NCBI GenBank assembly: GCA_032718475.1
Contig: JAUCBJ010000075.1
Coordinates: forward strand, 1-64,000
Source of the DNA: Nemertoderma westbladi
Taxonomy: Eukaryota > Xenacoelomorpha > Nemertodermatida > Nemertodermatidae
Length of the DNA stretch: 64,000 nt
Direction of reading: 5' to 3'
Shown piece by piece: positions 43,950 to 54,623 of this stretch; the first letter of the stretch is position 1; each line of letters opens with the position of its first letter. The notes under the pieces are model-generated. The model saw nothing but the letters and a program-made list of their open reading frames with translations. It made no database searches and was not told the DNA's origin. Position numbers and translations under genes: made by a program.

Positions 43950-45582
43950 CAACGGCTGGAGTGGGTGTATGACTAGATTTTATATTTGTTTTATTCTTTT
44001 ATATTTATGTATATATTATTATGTAATTTTATTATAATCGTTTTCTTTAATTTTACTTAGTAGGACGTTATTTTAGCTATTATTTAGTAGATTAGTGCAA
44101 TATATATTCGCGTTTATTACTTAATTACTTATATATTATATATTTAGTGCGACGGCGAGAAATAATTATTTTTCTCTTTCCTTACTGTCCGTATTACATT
44201 ACAAATACGTAACTACAGTAAGATGAAATGTCTGTACTTATTAAAGTACAATAAAGCCACTACTATATTCAAGTATTATTGGTAGGCAGAGTATTAGGAA
44301 TGCAAAATTCAGATCCTCGTGTCTCGGCTAAACCAAGCTTTGGGTAGACCTTGGAAACGACTTGCCTCTTCTCACTGACATTGCTTCGTGCGATATTGCT
44401 CTCATACCGTATATTAAATAATACATATAGTAGCGTGATGTCCTTTTAACAGTAGCGTATAACGCAAAATAAATCTGTTAAACCCTTTGACCATCTGTAA
44501 TTCTAGTCGATTAAGATATCGCGGCACCCACCGATATACTTGAAAGACAAATTCTAGAATCAGTGGTTAACGTCCCCAGACAAGTTCTGGAATAAACTGG
44601 TGCCCATCCTAAATATTAATTATTAATATTTACAAAATCTGTCAAATTTTAGATCCTTTAAAATTCTAGTCGATTAAGATATCGTAGCACTTACCGATAC
44701 TCTTAAAAGGACAAAATTCCTAGAATCTAGGATCCCAGTCCCCAGACACGTTCTGGTATAAAATTACGTCTATTTAACATTAAATAATAAAATTTACAGG
44801 AATAAATTTAAATTCATATATTTCAATGAATTTAATAAATTGTCATTTTATACAATTTATAACATTCCCAAAATTCCATTAATTAATAGATCACGGGAGC
44901 GGAGATTCACTCTATTAAGTGTATTTGTGTGCGAGAATCTCCAATATATAGTCAATAGCCGATAAAATTCATAAAATCATATATAGAGAGGATATTGACA
45001 ATTAAAGAATTACTATTAAATAGCATCCCAGATCTGTATGCATGAGAATTACCCTAATTCTACCGCTAGCTTTCCATAATGTCACCATGGCAACAACCAC
45101 GCTAGAATTAGAAGTGAGTCAAAAGAACAATAGAAAGCTTGCCCCATTGAATAGCATAGGGAATAAATAGCGCACTGCTAGTATCCAAGGATACATAATA
45201 AATAAAGTGACATTCTGGAAGGTACTGACTAACGGACAAATGGCCCGAATGTGTACAGTTTGTGGCAGTTGTGTTGAATTTGTGCGTTCATAGGTGAATG
45301 TTACTGCTATAGTGTGTTTACAGTAGCGAGTCGCAATTGTGAAAGTAACCCTAACTCTCCAGAAAGAACCTGGAGTACATCTAAGCCTTTGGGACGGACA
45401 GTGGAGTGACTTGTGCCGGTTATCGTTGTCGTTGTGTAGCTAAATCGTTGGCGAAAGCACAGCGACGACGGTACATCGGCGCTGAGGATCTTGCACTGTC
45501 CGGGGGCAAAAGAGGGGTAGGCAGCGACGCCCGCTAGCCTAATATATAAACTCATTATAATATTGATAAACTCATAGCAAAT
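43950..45582 (+). other. E2 post-pol untranslated region
   Basis: Non-coding and homologous to E1 23701-25334. It includes the duplicated TTCTGGAATAAACTGG-type blocks (about 44460-44780). A 17-codon frame near 45241 encodes M-A-R-M-C-T-V-C-G-S-C and matches the E1 copy. No splice sites were assigned, but the accessory gene presumably needs a spliced or internally initiated mRNA. Confidence 0.55.
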
Positions 45583-47150
45583 ATGACTGAGTTGATAGAA
45601 GATGATCTTGGTATCAGGGAGCGATATACTCTACCTTTACAAGCGTTTGTCGATAGCTTGATACGCGGCGACGCTGGTCCAACTACTACGGAGGACGATG
45701 GTCGTTATATTGAACCGCCAATGTCCCAGGAGCAACTTACGCGTGAATTGGATTATAGAAAGTTCACCGCTCGATATACGCATCGTAATGGTACGTATAT
45801 GGACTTCTTAACTACTGGTCATCCTATCGATTTACACGATACGGACGATGTAGACACCGAAAGGGAAATAGTTTTATTTAAATATCATACCCAGCGGAGT
45901 CGGAAGGATAAACCGAGAATAGAACACGAGAACTCTATTCGAAACAAACTCGAAAGGGAAGACGTTGAAGAGCCGGATAAACGCAGCGACTTTAACGATT
46001 ATCTGGAATTCCTGAGAGAGACATATCTCAATATTGCCAGCCAACAAAATCTCGAAACTTGATATCCTCAAGGTATACATCATGACCCTATGATAGAACT
46101 CAAACGACTCTATTTCACTATGATGTATCTTACCGCCGATCGACCGCTACCTGTCGTTCCAGATAGCTTCGAACAGATGGAGGAATATTGTAAAACTGGA
46201 GAACGATCACCCGCGTTTCCCCTGCAGGACGTGCGTCTTTGGTATTATTGCGATGAATGCCCTAGACCCAACCAACAAACGGAAAGACCTAAACATCCGC
46301 AGAGACGTTGCACTAAACACGGTTTTACTCGCTATACTAGCGGGAGTTTCGAGCGAAATTTGTTTGACGTATCACCTACGCTCGTTCGACTCAGACGATC
46401 CTTAAATAAACCAATGATCAGAGTTTCGGAATACTCGATCAGACCTCCTCATTCCCTAGTGAGACCTCAGACTCTTGATCCTATTAGTATGATGGATCCT
46501 CCCGAGCTGTACTCACTGTTCAAAGATCTAGTGTTACCTGAACAATTAGTCGGTGGCACCCCGGTTGTGGGCTTCCTAGATATTAGCCCATCCTAACTAG
46601 CCGGATTGGGACGCGGACATTTAATATCGCCGTTTAACCCTTACCATCGTCCCGGCTTAACACGATATAACCTGTCACCAAAGTGGCGGAGAGCGTTGTA
46701 CCAAATGAGTTAGACGCTATTCTACAAAGATCAGAAAAGGAACTTACGCTTGTTCAGATAAACGTAAATTGCACTAGCAAGTCCAAGCGGTAAACAAAGT
46801 AACTTTATCTCAGTTCGATCGGGAAATCCAGAATCTCTAAGAAGTTATCGAACTTGGACGACCCTATTCTCTGCGAGAGTTTTTGGATGAACGTATCCAG
46901 CTACGAGCGGAGGAAAATCAGCTCGAGGAGAAGCATATCGAAACGGCGGATACCCCGACCATAATCCTACACCTTCTGATGCAATCATATTGCACCCTTC
47001 ACCCAGGATTTATAGCCCTCCTAGTAAAGTGGCTCCCCCAAAGAGAAAAGGACTCTTGCTAGCCTCAAAAAACTGCATAAACGCCGTCCTCGTAAGAAAG
47101 ACTAACTGTTTAGAGTATTTTTATATTTTAGAAACTGTGATTTGTTATAT
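45583..47150 (+). pseudogene. E2 accessory gene 3' of pol (interrupted)
   Basis: The ATG at 45583 (MTELIED) opens a frame to a TGA at 46060-46062. The same frame resumes at 46090 and runs to a TAA at 46594-46596, which in E1 is a Tyr codon. Further matches to E1 continue in broken frames to about 47100, including a Glu/Arg-rich stretch. Visible features: an acidic N-terminal half; WYYCDEC and RRCTKHG, a probable zinc-binding CxxC/CxxH pair, near the middle; and a conserved DPPELYSLFKDLVLPEQL segment. There is no signal peptide or membrane helix, so it is not an obvious envelope despite sitting in the envelope position. Family unknown. The stops indicate loss of function in this copy. Confidence 0.7.
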
Positions 47151-47183
47151 TTTATAGACTTAAATCCCATTTTCTGGGAGCGG

Positions 47184-48274
47184 TGTAAAGGCTTTTGCGT
47201 AATTAGCCGGTTATTTTCCCGGTAAAGTACTCTGTAGTTGGTTTAACAGGCATAAAAAGCCGTGTCCTTACTGTACTGGTGTAGCTACCATGGCGACGGC
47301 TAACAGCTGATGCTGTACACGTGGAGCTTGTTCTTTGTTCTCTGTTCCTTCTTTGTTCGGTCGACCAATCAGAGCGTTTTTTGCCTCTGTGTTAGAGATT
47401 GTATATAGAAACTCGTGGAGTTGAGTCAGTATGTGATTTGTCCACAGCCTAGAACATTGGCTTTGGAACCTCCGTGTTTCAGTCTTTAGCCCAACATTAG
47501 TAGGCTTAATTATAGAACGTATATCTGTTATCTCACTCACATACATATTATCATACCATACCTAACCCAATCGATCATATCAATTTATACCTTAACATTT
47601 TACTGCTTTTACTGTCGGTTATTCATTATATTTGTTGATGGAATATTATATTTGGAATACTGATGAATAATCAGACACCCCAATCTTCTTGATATACTAA
47701 AGGTTAGAGAGACCGGTTACATATAACAATTGCAACTTACATTAAGTGGTTTGAAGTGAATCTAATGCTATTTTATAGGCCCTACACGTATTGTCTGTTG
47801 TTCTCCTTATATGTGACTAAAATTAGTGAAGGTCGGCAGATTGGTGTGCAGCATTGTGCAGTATTGTGTATGATCGTGATTGATAACGAAGCATCTCCTA
47901 AAGAATGCGCCATATACGTGAATCTATAGCCATCCCGTTGTGTCTAGTTTAAGTCATAACTCTGTTTATATACTTAAAGCGCCACGTCCTAAAGGAACTG
48001 TTAATATTTCCCGAAAGTGAATAATATTTGTCAGAGATTATATATATTACGATCAGTCGAATAATACAGTAGGCCTACCCCGCAATACGGTTAGGCTTCC
48101 GAATCCAGTCTCCCGGGTAGATCCAGCGGGTGAATGATTGCGCATAGACTGGTTTCGGCTAATGTAGTGTATCAAATACTTGTCATAGGCTAAAGACTAT
48201 CTATCATCTCAAAGACATCCCATGGGATGTCTAATTTGGCAGGTTAAACTGCTAAAGGTCTGAAAGCGCGAACA
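47184..48274 (+). repeat. E2 3' LTR (with one deletion and one palindromic insertion)
   Basis: 1,091 bp. Relative to the 5' LTR it lacks about 98 bp between two GTG triplets. It also has about 10 extra bases near 48222 that turn GACATCCC into a perfect 20-bp palindrome (about 48212-48231). Only a handful of substitutions are seen. Confidence 0.95.
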
Positions 48275-48884
48275 TATGAGGCATCTTTTACAGCAACAAA
48301 CTTCGCGTTTACATAGAGCAACTTGATCGGCAACCTGACATGCTCACTAAGTTGCTGATAGAGTTGCTCAAAATATACTGTAGAAAAAACAGGTCTTTAA
48401 TTATTCGTCATGACGTACTGTAAGTGAATTTTACTTTAACGTAGCTGTAACCCTGTAGCTAGACTTTGTTCTTACTGTAGAGTACCACCCATGGCTATAT
48501 TTTGTACTTAGAGTTCCGCTTTCTTGAATCTAAATTTTGTTCTTATAGTTCTGCATTTTGGCTACATTTTGTTCAATTTGTATTGATACATGATTCTAAC
48601 TACAGTCCCGTACTTATTTTAGAAGCAATTAATACCAAAATATCAAAAACCTTATGGAGCACTTTAGAATTTTGAATTCAAAAATTTCCAACATGTGCGC
48701 AAGTGTGTTAGCTATATTGTATGTGATTATTTGTTATTATTGCGGTTACAGGTAATACTAACACCTGATCATGTGCTAGTTAACATGTTAGATAGCACGT
48801 ATTAGCTAATAACAAATGCGCGCATGTATTACGTGCGCACTACGCACTAAATAATTAAGGACGTACGATACGCCTTGGCTATAA
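48275..48884. other. Non-coding
   Basis: Begins with the TATGA target duplication. AT-rich; no gene is recognised. Short GTTGCT/AGCAAC repeats near 48310-48375 resemble the sequence on the other side of E2. Confidence 0.5.
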
Positions 48885-49080
48885 TTTGATATATTTTGCG
48901 TGTTTTTTGTAAAAATTCGGACTTGTGGTGTTTTGCCAAATTGAGGATACCTTGTTTTCCAGGCAATACCCCGCAACTATCGTATAGTTACGGGATAATA
49001 CCAGAAAATGGTGTTCCCCTTTGTTTTGGCAAAACACCATAAGTCCGAATTTTTACAAAAAAACCGCAATATATTTCAAA
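48885..49080. repeat. Foldback element with nested palindrome
   Basis: Arms at about 48891-48942 and 49032-49076 are reverse complements (TTTGTAAAAATTCGGACTT and its partner). The loop contains a second palindrome, GCAACTAT/ATAGTTAC, near 48974. No ORF. MITE-like, or capable of forming a strong RNA hairpin. Confidence 0.7.
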
Positions 49081-49960
49081 GGCAATTCTAAATCAAATTG
49101 AAAGTTTAGTTATATGAATTCTATATATATTTATTTGTCAAAAAACACAATAACAAGTAAACTGAGGCATCTCCCTAAAAAATAAACAGTTTTTATCGAT
49201 TATCTCAGAACTACAAAAATCGACTTAGGGGGTTCTGCCTTTAAGGTGACGATTTATGCCTAACTCATGTTGTATACCACCGTTAACCTTGTTTATATGT
49301 TGCCTAGCAGCAGTTATGGTAGTGCTGGGCTCCCATTGGTAACTACCGATAAAGGTATTCTTGCGTCCTATTGGCTGTTCTATTTTGCAGTGTTGTTTGT
49401 TTATATAGTCGATGTTCATCCCATTACTCTCAGGCATAACCTAACAACATATTAGCCTGTTGCGAGTCATGTAACTTGCAGGACTCGTATTATTTCACCT
49501 TGCTGTATTGCATTATTATTAATTACTATTATTGCACTGCTATTGTTGATGATACGAGACCAGAGATCAAACCAACTCGATTCCACACGGTTAGTGTTGA
49601 CTGCGCCCTGTCTGTAATAGATTCGGTTCATTTTAGTGCGAGTGTGTGCGTCCATAGTACTGCAATATTATTCCCCAACTGGTAAATATCATCTAAAAGG
49701 CCGTAAAAGCCTTGACAGACATTTCCTAAAGAAATTCCACCAAAAACATTTTACTTCACTTTTTTCGCCGGGAAAAAATTTAAATCAATGCAATCTTATG
49801 GGTTACTTTTTTTCCCTAGGAGAAACAAGTGAAACTTTTTCTCCCGATTTTGGGGTATATTCGATCGAAAAAGTACAATTTAAGAATAAAAGTTTTTGTA
49901 ATCTTTTCTTGTTCTCCCGACTTTTGCAAACTCGTTCGAACGTCTTTACAAAACTCGAGT
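49081..49960. other. Non-coding with a dispersed repeat
   Basis: About 49190-49250 is the reverse complement of about 19196-19240 (GGCAGAACCCCCTAAGTCGAT). The rest is AT-rich without a recognisable gene; several frames of 60-140 codons have no coding character. Confidence 0.45.
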
Positions 49961-49963
49961 CTC

Positions 49964-50036
49964 TAGCAGAATGGTTAGAGCGCCAGACTTCCAACGTGGA
50001 CGTCACCAGTTCGGACGTCACCATTACCTTCTTACT
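49964..50036 (+). other. tRNA-like sequence (degenerate, possibly SINE-derived)
   Basis: TAGCAGAATGG fits the pol III A box, and CCAGTTCGGAC about 45 bases later partly fits a B box. CTTCCAA between them would be a Gly-TCC-type anticodon loop. Only about three of five anticodon stem pairs form and the acceptor ends do not pair, so it is not a functional tRNA gene as read. Confidence 0.35.
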
Positions 50037-50191
50037 TCTTGCTAAAAAATAAAACACTTAAAATGATTTAATTTAAGCAAATATTTGTAGTTTGTTACGT
50101 TACGATATCAGTGTAATCTCCATATATTGTTTACTACACTATTACAGTAGTATTACCATTTAATTCTCATCGATATATTGTTGAAAACCTA

Positions 50192-50548
50192 GTGCAGTTT
50201 AAACACCCGTGTATTATGCTTTACTCTCGCTTCGTTTCATTTTGTTTATCATTACGTAGGTCTAACAAAATGTGCATTCGTTTTCTTGCTAATATATGTT
50301 TAGTTGATTGTCGTACCCGGTCTGGGAGAAATTTACGAGAAATAGGAAACATGTGTAACATATTTAATCTTGAATTGCTGACATCTCGTGCGGTATCTAA
50401 TCTTACTTATGTACCGTTACTGAACGCAGATAAGTGGCGAGTTAATTTTTGTAGGGAAATTATTTGGTGCCTAAACAACGGAGGTAGTGTAGATGGCTTT
50501 ACCCGCCAGGAATTGAGTAATATTTTAAATAGTGTATCTTCATCATAA
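50192..50548 (+). CDS. Small unrecognised ORF (118 codons)
   Basis: ATG to TAA, with a Cys-containing N-terminal half and a C-terminal segment (ADKWRVNF, IIWCLNNGGSVDGFT, ELSNIL) that looks more protein-like than its neighbours in amino-acid make-up. There is no signal peptide or known motif. It could be the tail of a decayed mobile-element protein or a chance frame. Confidence 0.3.
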   Translation: MQFKHPCIMLYSRFVSFCLSLRRSNKMCIRFLANICLVDCRTRSGRNLREIGNMCNIFNLELLTSRAVSNLTYVPLLNADKWRVNFCREIIWCLNNGGSVDGFTRQELSNILNSVSSS

Positions 50549-50766
50549 TTAATCACCTTCTTAGATCTGCAGTACTTAGACATATCATATTATTTTATAA
50601 TAGTGCTTGTATTATTAACCTATTGTGCTTTGTGTACCCATCTGTATATTTGGTGTACGAAATTAAATTAAATTAAATAAAATTAAATTATACCGGTAGT
50701 GGAAAGCAAGCACCTCAAAGTAGCTACTGTATTTACAGAGACATTGAATATGTTTCAACAATCGAG

Positions 50767-51114
50767 TTATTTTATGCAGCAGACCAGACAGGAGTTCTCG
50801 GGAAGAGTGCACACGCAAGCATCCTCGGTAGGGTATCCGATGAAGGGGTCTCTGCCACATAATCCACAACCGTTGGTTCCGGCACATAGTGGTTCATAAT
50901 CAATTCTACTCAGCAAACAGACACCCATCAAACTCATTTTCTGACAAGTACAGGATGTAAAGTTTGTATCGATACAGGATTGGCAGGTTGTTGTGGTTGT
51001 TTCGGGAATACAGCTCGGTTGAGTGAGTGAGGCTGATCGGGTTTCAGTAAGAAGTAAACTCATCGCCGCAATGATTAGTACCGGTAAACAAGCCATCACT
51101 GAAAATCGAGTCAT
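50767..51114 (-). CDS. Small secreted cysteine-rich protein
   Basis: 115 codons on the minus strand. The N-terminus has a basic residue, then a strong hydrophobic core (CLPVLIIAAMSLLL) and a likely signal peptidase site after about residue 28. The mature part of about 87 residues has about 14 Cys. Two similar halves are visible: CQSC...SCTC...C and CGLC...ACVC...SCLVCC. The C-terminal CxCx6CxxCC spacing with NSC resembles the end of the membrane-proximal Cys-rich region of ADAM17-type proteases, but no protease or disintegrin domain is present. It could be one exon of a larger gene or a stand-alone secreted peptide precursor. The function is unknown. It is the best candidate in the window for a gene that is not part of a transposon. 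Confidence 0.55.
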   Translation of the reverse strand: MTRFSVMACLPVLIIAAMSLLLTETRSASLTQPSCIPETTTTTCQSCIDTNFTSCTCQKMSLMGVCLLSRIDYEPLCAGTNGCGLCGRDPFIGYPTEDACVCTLPENSCLVCCIK

Positions 51115-51473
51115 TGGTCGTGGGAGTGAATATAAAAGTCTTTATTAAGAGAAATGTAAATTTATTACTGAAGGAGCAAGTTATGTTGTTATATATGTTA
51201 CTTTTTTAAAATTATATTTTGTTTGTTTATCTATTTATAGTTTCTAATTTCTAAGCAACATAATACAAAATTGCGATGAAAAAGTAAGAAATAGTGATGA
51301 TCAAAATAGAGTGACCCATGAAGTTTATTCATACCAATAAGTACTTCATTTATATTCCACAGTCCTATGCACTTTTACGATATAATTTTTGACCAGATAT
51401 CACTCAGCGTGTATTCCATTAACATCGGCTAAAATGAGAGGCCAGGATGATGGAAATTACGGGCGTATCATAT
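51115..51473. other. Non-coding upstream of the Cys-rich gene
   Basis: AT-rich; may contain the promoter of the minus-strand gene. No clear TATA box or other element can be assigned. Confidence 0.35.
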
Positions 51474-51808
51474 CATATCAACACCTTTCGGGATTGATAA
51501 AATTACTCAAAATACATAACCACGAGACCATACACTATGCTTTTTTGGTTTGTTGAATTCATTATTAGTAATCGAAAGCAAGATTAGAAGCAAAATCATC
51601 ATGCTTTCTACTTCAGTAATACAGTACTGGTCCGGTAATGCAGTGTATTTTTAAAAAATGAAAATTTTGCTTCTAATCTTACTTTCGATTACTAAAAATG
51701 AATTCAACAAACCAAAAAAGCATAGTATGGTTTCGTGGTTATACCCAAGTCTTTGAAGGGTGATGTATTTTGAGTAATTTTATCAATCCCGAAAGATGTT
51801 GATATGGT
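51474..51808. repeat. Foldback (MITE-like) element
   Basis: Arms of about 125-145 bp (about 51476-51598 and 51664-51808) are reverse complements, sharing for example GATTGATAAAATTACTCAAAA and GGTTTGTTGAATTCATT with their partners. The right arm carries about 19 extra bases. No coding capacity. Confidence 0.8.
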
Positions 51809-52431
51809 ATGGGTGCCAGGAACTCCTCATATCTCGAAAACTACTGAAGCAATTTAATTTTTATTTGTCTCATCTGAAAGCGGAAATAACTGGCCCCCTA
51901 ATTTTAAGGGCTTTGCAGTAGCTTGGCGGGTCGTATCTATAGTACAGTAGGTCATGTCACATCGAATTTGAAGTAATCGAAAATTGCCCCGTACGGATAC
52001 AAAAAATATAGAATTCCACTGTTGGGAAATTTAATAAGGTCAACTAAAATGTTAGCAGAGATTTTTCACATAAAAAATTGCTATATTGATTTTATGTGTA
52101 ATTTATATAATTGTTTTAGTAAAAAACTACACTAGTTTTAGTATAGATACTAAGGTACAGTATTTACACTACTAGTATAGAGTCAATGTTTTGGGAACAA
52201 GGGTTTTTGAGGTCGGCAAATATGACGGGGCCTCTTTATATTTTTTCGTTTAGTGGGGAATTTTATTAAATATTATGGTCGCCCTATTGTTTGAGCTAAA
52301 TTGTTCGAGACAAAACTCATTAAAAAAAGATTAGACACATTTCCGTTGATCGAGAACTGAAACTAAATTGGTACCTATGTACAGTAGAAGTGCATACTGT
52401 AGTTCAGTGAATCGAAAGTAATTGGCATAAA
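51809..52431. other. Non-coding
   Basis: AT-rich, no recognised feature. Confidence 0.4.
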
Positions 52432-52814
52432 GTTTGACTACACCAAATTTTGCATAGTTATAAAACCCGAAAATAACGAAAAAGACGAAATGATAAACGA
52501 AAATATCGAATTTATCAAACAATCTGAAAAATCTCGCTTTCCAGTAAGATCGGTATTATTAGAAGGCACACTTTATAAATTTTTTAATTAATAAAATCCG
52601 ATAATTTCGCCCCATTTTCGACCTTAAAAGTAATTTAATACCAAATACTGTCTGCTGGTTGGTTGTTAGGTGTTTGCTGTTGACCAATGGCGGCTTGGAT
52701 GAAATCAGTGTACTGCAGTATATGTCTGGTGCACGGTTGAAGGAACCCAGAACCGGACCGGTACCCCAAACCAACACTGAACGATATGGCAGTAGGGGAT
52801 TACAGGCCTCCCAG

Positions 52815-52935
52815 AGTTTCCTTTTTTCCTTTTTTTTCCTTTTTTTTTAGAAAGTTTCCTTTTTTTCCTTTTTTTTTAGAATGTTTCCTTTTTTCCTTTT
52901 TTTGTCAATTTTCACACCTTTTTTCCCTTTTTTTA
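52815..52935 (+). repeat. TTTCC(T)n pyrimidine tract
   Basis: Runs of T interrupted by CC, with a TTTTTTTAGAA(A/T)GTTTCC unit repeated. A similar tract lies at about 54140-54300. Low complexity. Confidence 0.8.
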
Positions 52936-53353
52936 GTTCAGAAAATAGCCTGATGTAAGTGTAACATGTTCTAGTCAGTACAAGGCAGCGCAGCGGGGAG
53001 ACAGCTGGACAGGTCTTGTAGTCTAATCAATTACCGGTACTGTACCACTGTCAGACTGTAGTTCCATATATGACGATTTCAGTACTTACTATATCAGTAT
53101 AGTAGTCCTTGGCTTGGTACTAAACTAATATAACAACAATGTACGGGACAAGTGCTGAAGTGATTTTCCTGTTATCTGCAATCATACTTACCGGTAACTG
53201 TACCAATGGAAACCATCCAAGCAATCATAAGATAAGCTGAAATTTCAGCTTGCTGCTGATATTGACAAGGTTATAACAGAGATTGAGGGGCTATGTCGAT
53301 TATATTTTGATTATATATTTTTTTGACAAAAATCACAAGCTACTGTAAGCTAC

Positions 53354-53474
53354 AATAAAAATGTAGCTCTGTGGTTAGAACTTTAATATATTTATTTCTG
53401 AGACAGAGGCTGTCTCTGTCTCAGAAAATATGTAGGCCTATATTAAAGTTCTCTCCACAGCTACATTTTTAGCG
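53354..53474. repeat. Compact hairpin element
   Basis: About 56-64 bp arms separated by only a few bases (GAGACAGAG-GC-TGTCTCTGTCTC at the tip), both ending in AAAAATGTAGCT or its complement. A near-perfect snapback of about 120 bp within the larger inverted-repeat element. Confidence 0.75.
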
Positions 53475-54385
53475 TGTGATTTATTATAATTGACGCAAAA
53501 CCCGCCTTGGTGAATCAACAATGATGATTTTCAATTTAGGGAAAGGAAGAGGTTGCAGTGGCAGTCTATTCTAACCAAAACAATAAAAGAAAGCATATAA
53601 CACTGTTACAGTTTCATTTTTGCTCGTAATAATCTGTTATTTGCGTCCATTTTCCCCTGGAGATGGTTGTATTTTGATTGCGTCTTTTAAAGCATTTTTG
53701 TTATTTATATAAATGTAGCCACGACCGGAAATCCGTAACAAAGTTTTTATAACACTTTCAAACTAAAGTTATATTTACAAGAATTTGATAGACCTCTATC
53801 AATGACCATCAATCGGCGGAGCTCGACAATCTTTTATAACTAGGCAAAAAAGGTGAAAATATCTGTATAATTATATATATATATATATGTATATATAATT
53901 AATATATATAATTAATATATATAATTAATAATAATTATATTGCTATTGCCGTTGTTCTCTTTCCTGTGTGTTATATTTTTTAACTTTCTTTGATATCTTC
54001 CTGTCATTTAAAACCGTGACGTTTCTTAATGGGATTCTTCAAATTATATACCGGTACAGTTGTTAATGAAATAGATTCAAGAAACAGCACTAAAGACATA
54101 ATGTTTACTATTACTTTTGTAAAGATAATATCTATTCAGTTTTTCCCTTTTTTTTTTAATTGTATTCGATCCTTTTTTTCATTATTTTTTTTTCATTTAT
54201 TTATTTTCCTGCATCCTATCTTTTTTTCCTTTTTTTTAACTGCATCCTGTCCTTTTTTTCCTTTTAATTGAAAATATAAAATCCTTTTTTCATTTTTTTT
54301 CTCGATATTTTTGGCTGGGAGGGCTGGGATTAGGCATTCTGCATTCAGCATTCATTGGGAGGTAGTTCAACAACAGATTACTATC

Positions 54386-54623
54386 AGAGCGACTGAGTCT
54401 ATTAAACTGGAACGATGGCGACGGAGTCTATTGAACCCGGAAAGATGGCGACGGAGTCTATTAAACCCGGAACGATGGTGACGGAGTCTATTACACCTAG
54501 AATAATGGCGACGGACTCGATTAAACCCGGAACGATGGCGACGGAGTCTATTAAACATGGAACCATGGCCTCTTTTAAACCTGGCCTGGCTGCCTGGGAC
54601 GTTGGCGACGGAGTCCATTAAAC
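54386..54623 (+). repeat. 30-bp minisatellite, left array
   Basis: About six to seven units of ATGGCGACGGAGTCTATTAA plus ACCCGGAACG, with a short unrelated insertion before the last one. The same unit in reverse complement forms the array at 55664-56066. Confidence 0.85.

Larger units (their letters stand above)
32503..48274 (+). mobile_element. E2: full-length BEL/Pao LTR retrotransposon
   Basis: A 15,772-bp element on the plus strand flanked by TATGA (32498-32502 and 48275-48279). Order: 5' LTR, 2.2-kb leader, Gag-PR-RT-RNase H-integrase, 1.6-kb untranslated region, accessory gene, short purine-rich stretch, 3' LTR. It is the same family as E1 but clearly diverged, and lies in the opposite direction, so the leaders and pol genes form a very large imperfect inverted repeat. 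The two E2 LTRs are nearly identical apart from one deletion and one short insertion in the 3' LTR. Pol has one stop codon in integrase. Confidence 0.95.

Noticed and set aside
45583-47150. Envelope gene of a BEL-type retrovirus
   Set aside because: Position fits, but there is no signal peptide, no transmembrane segment and no furin-like site. The Cys/His pairs suggest a zinc-binding protein instead.
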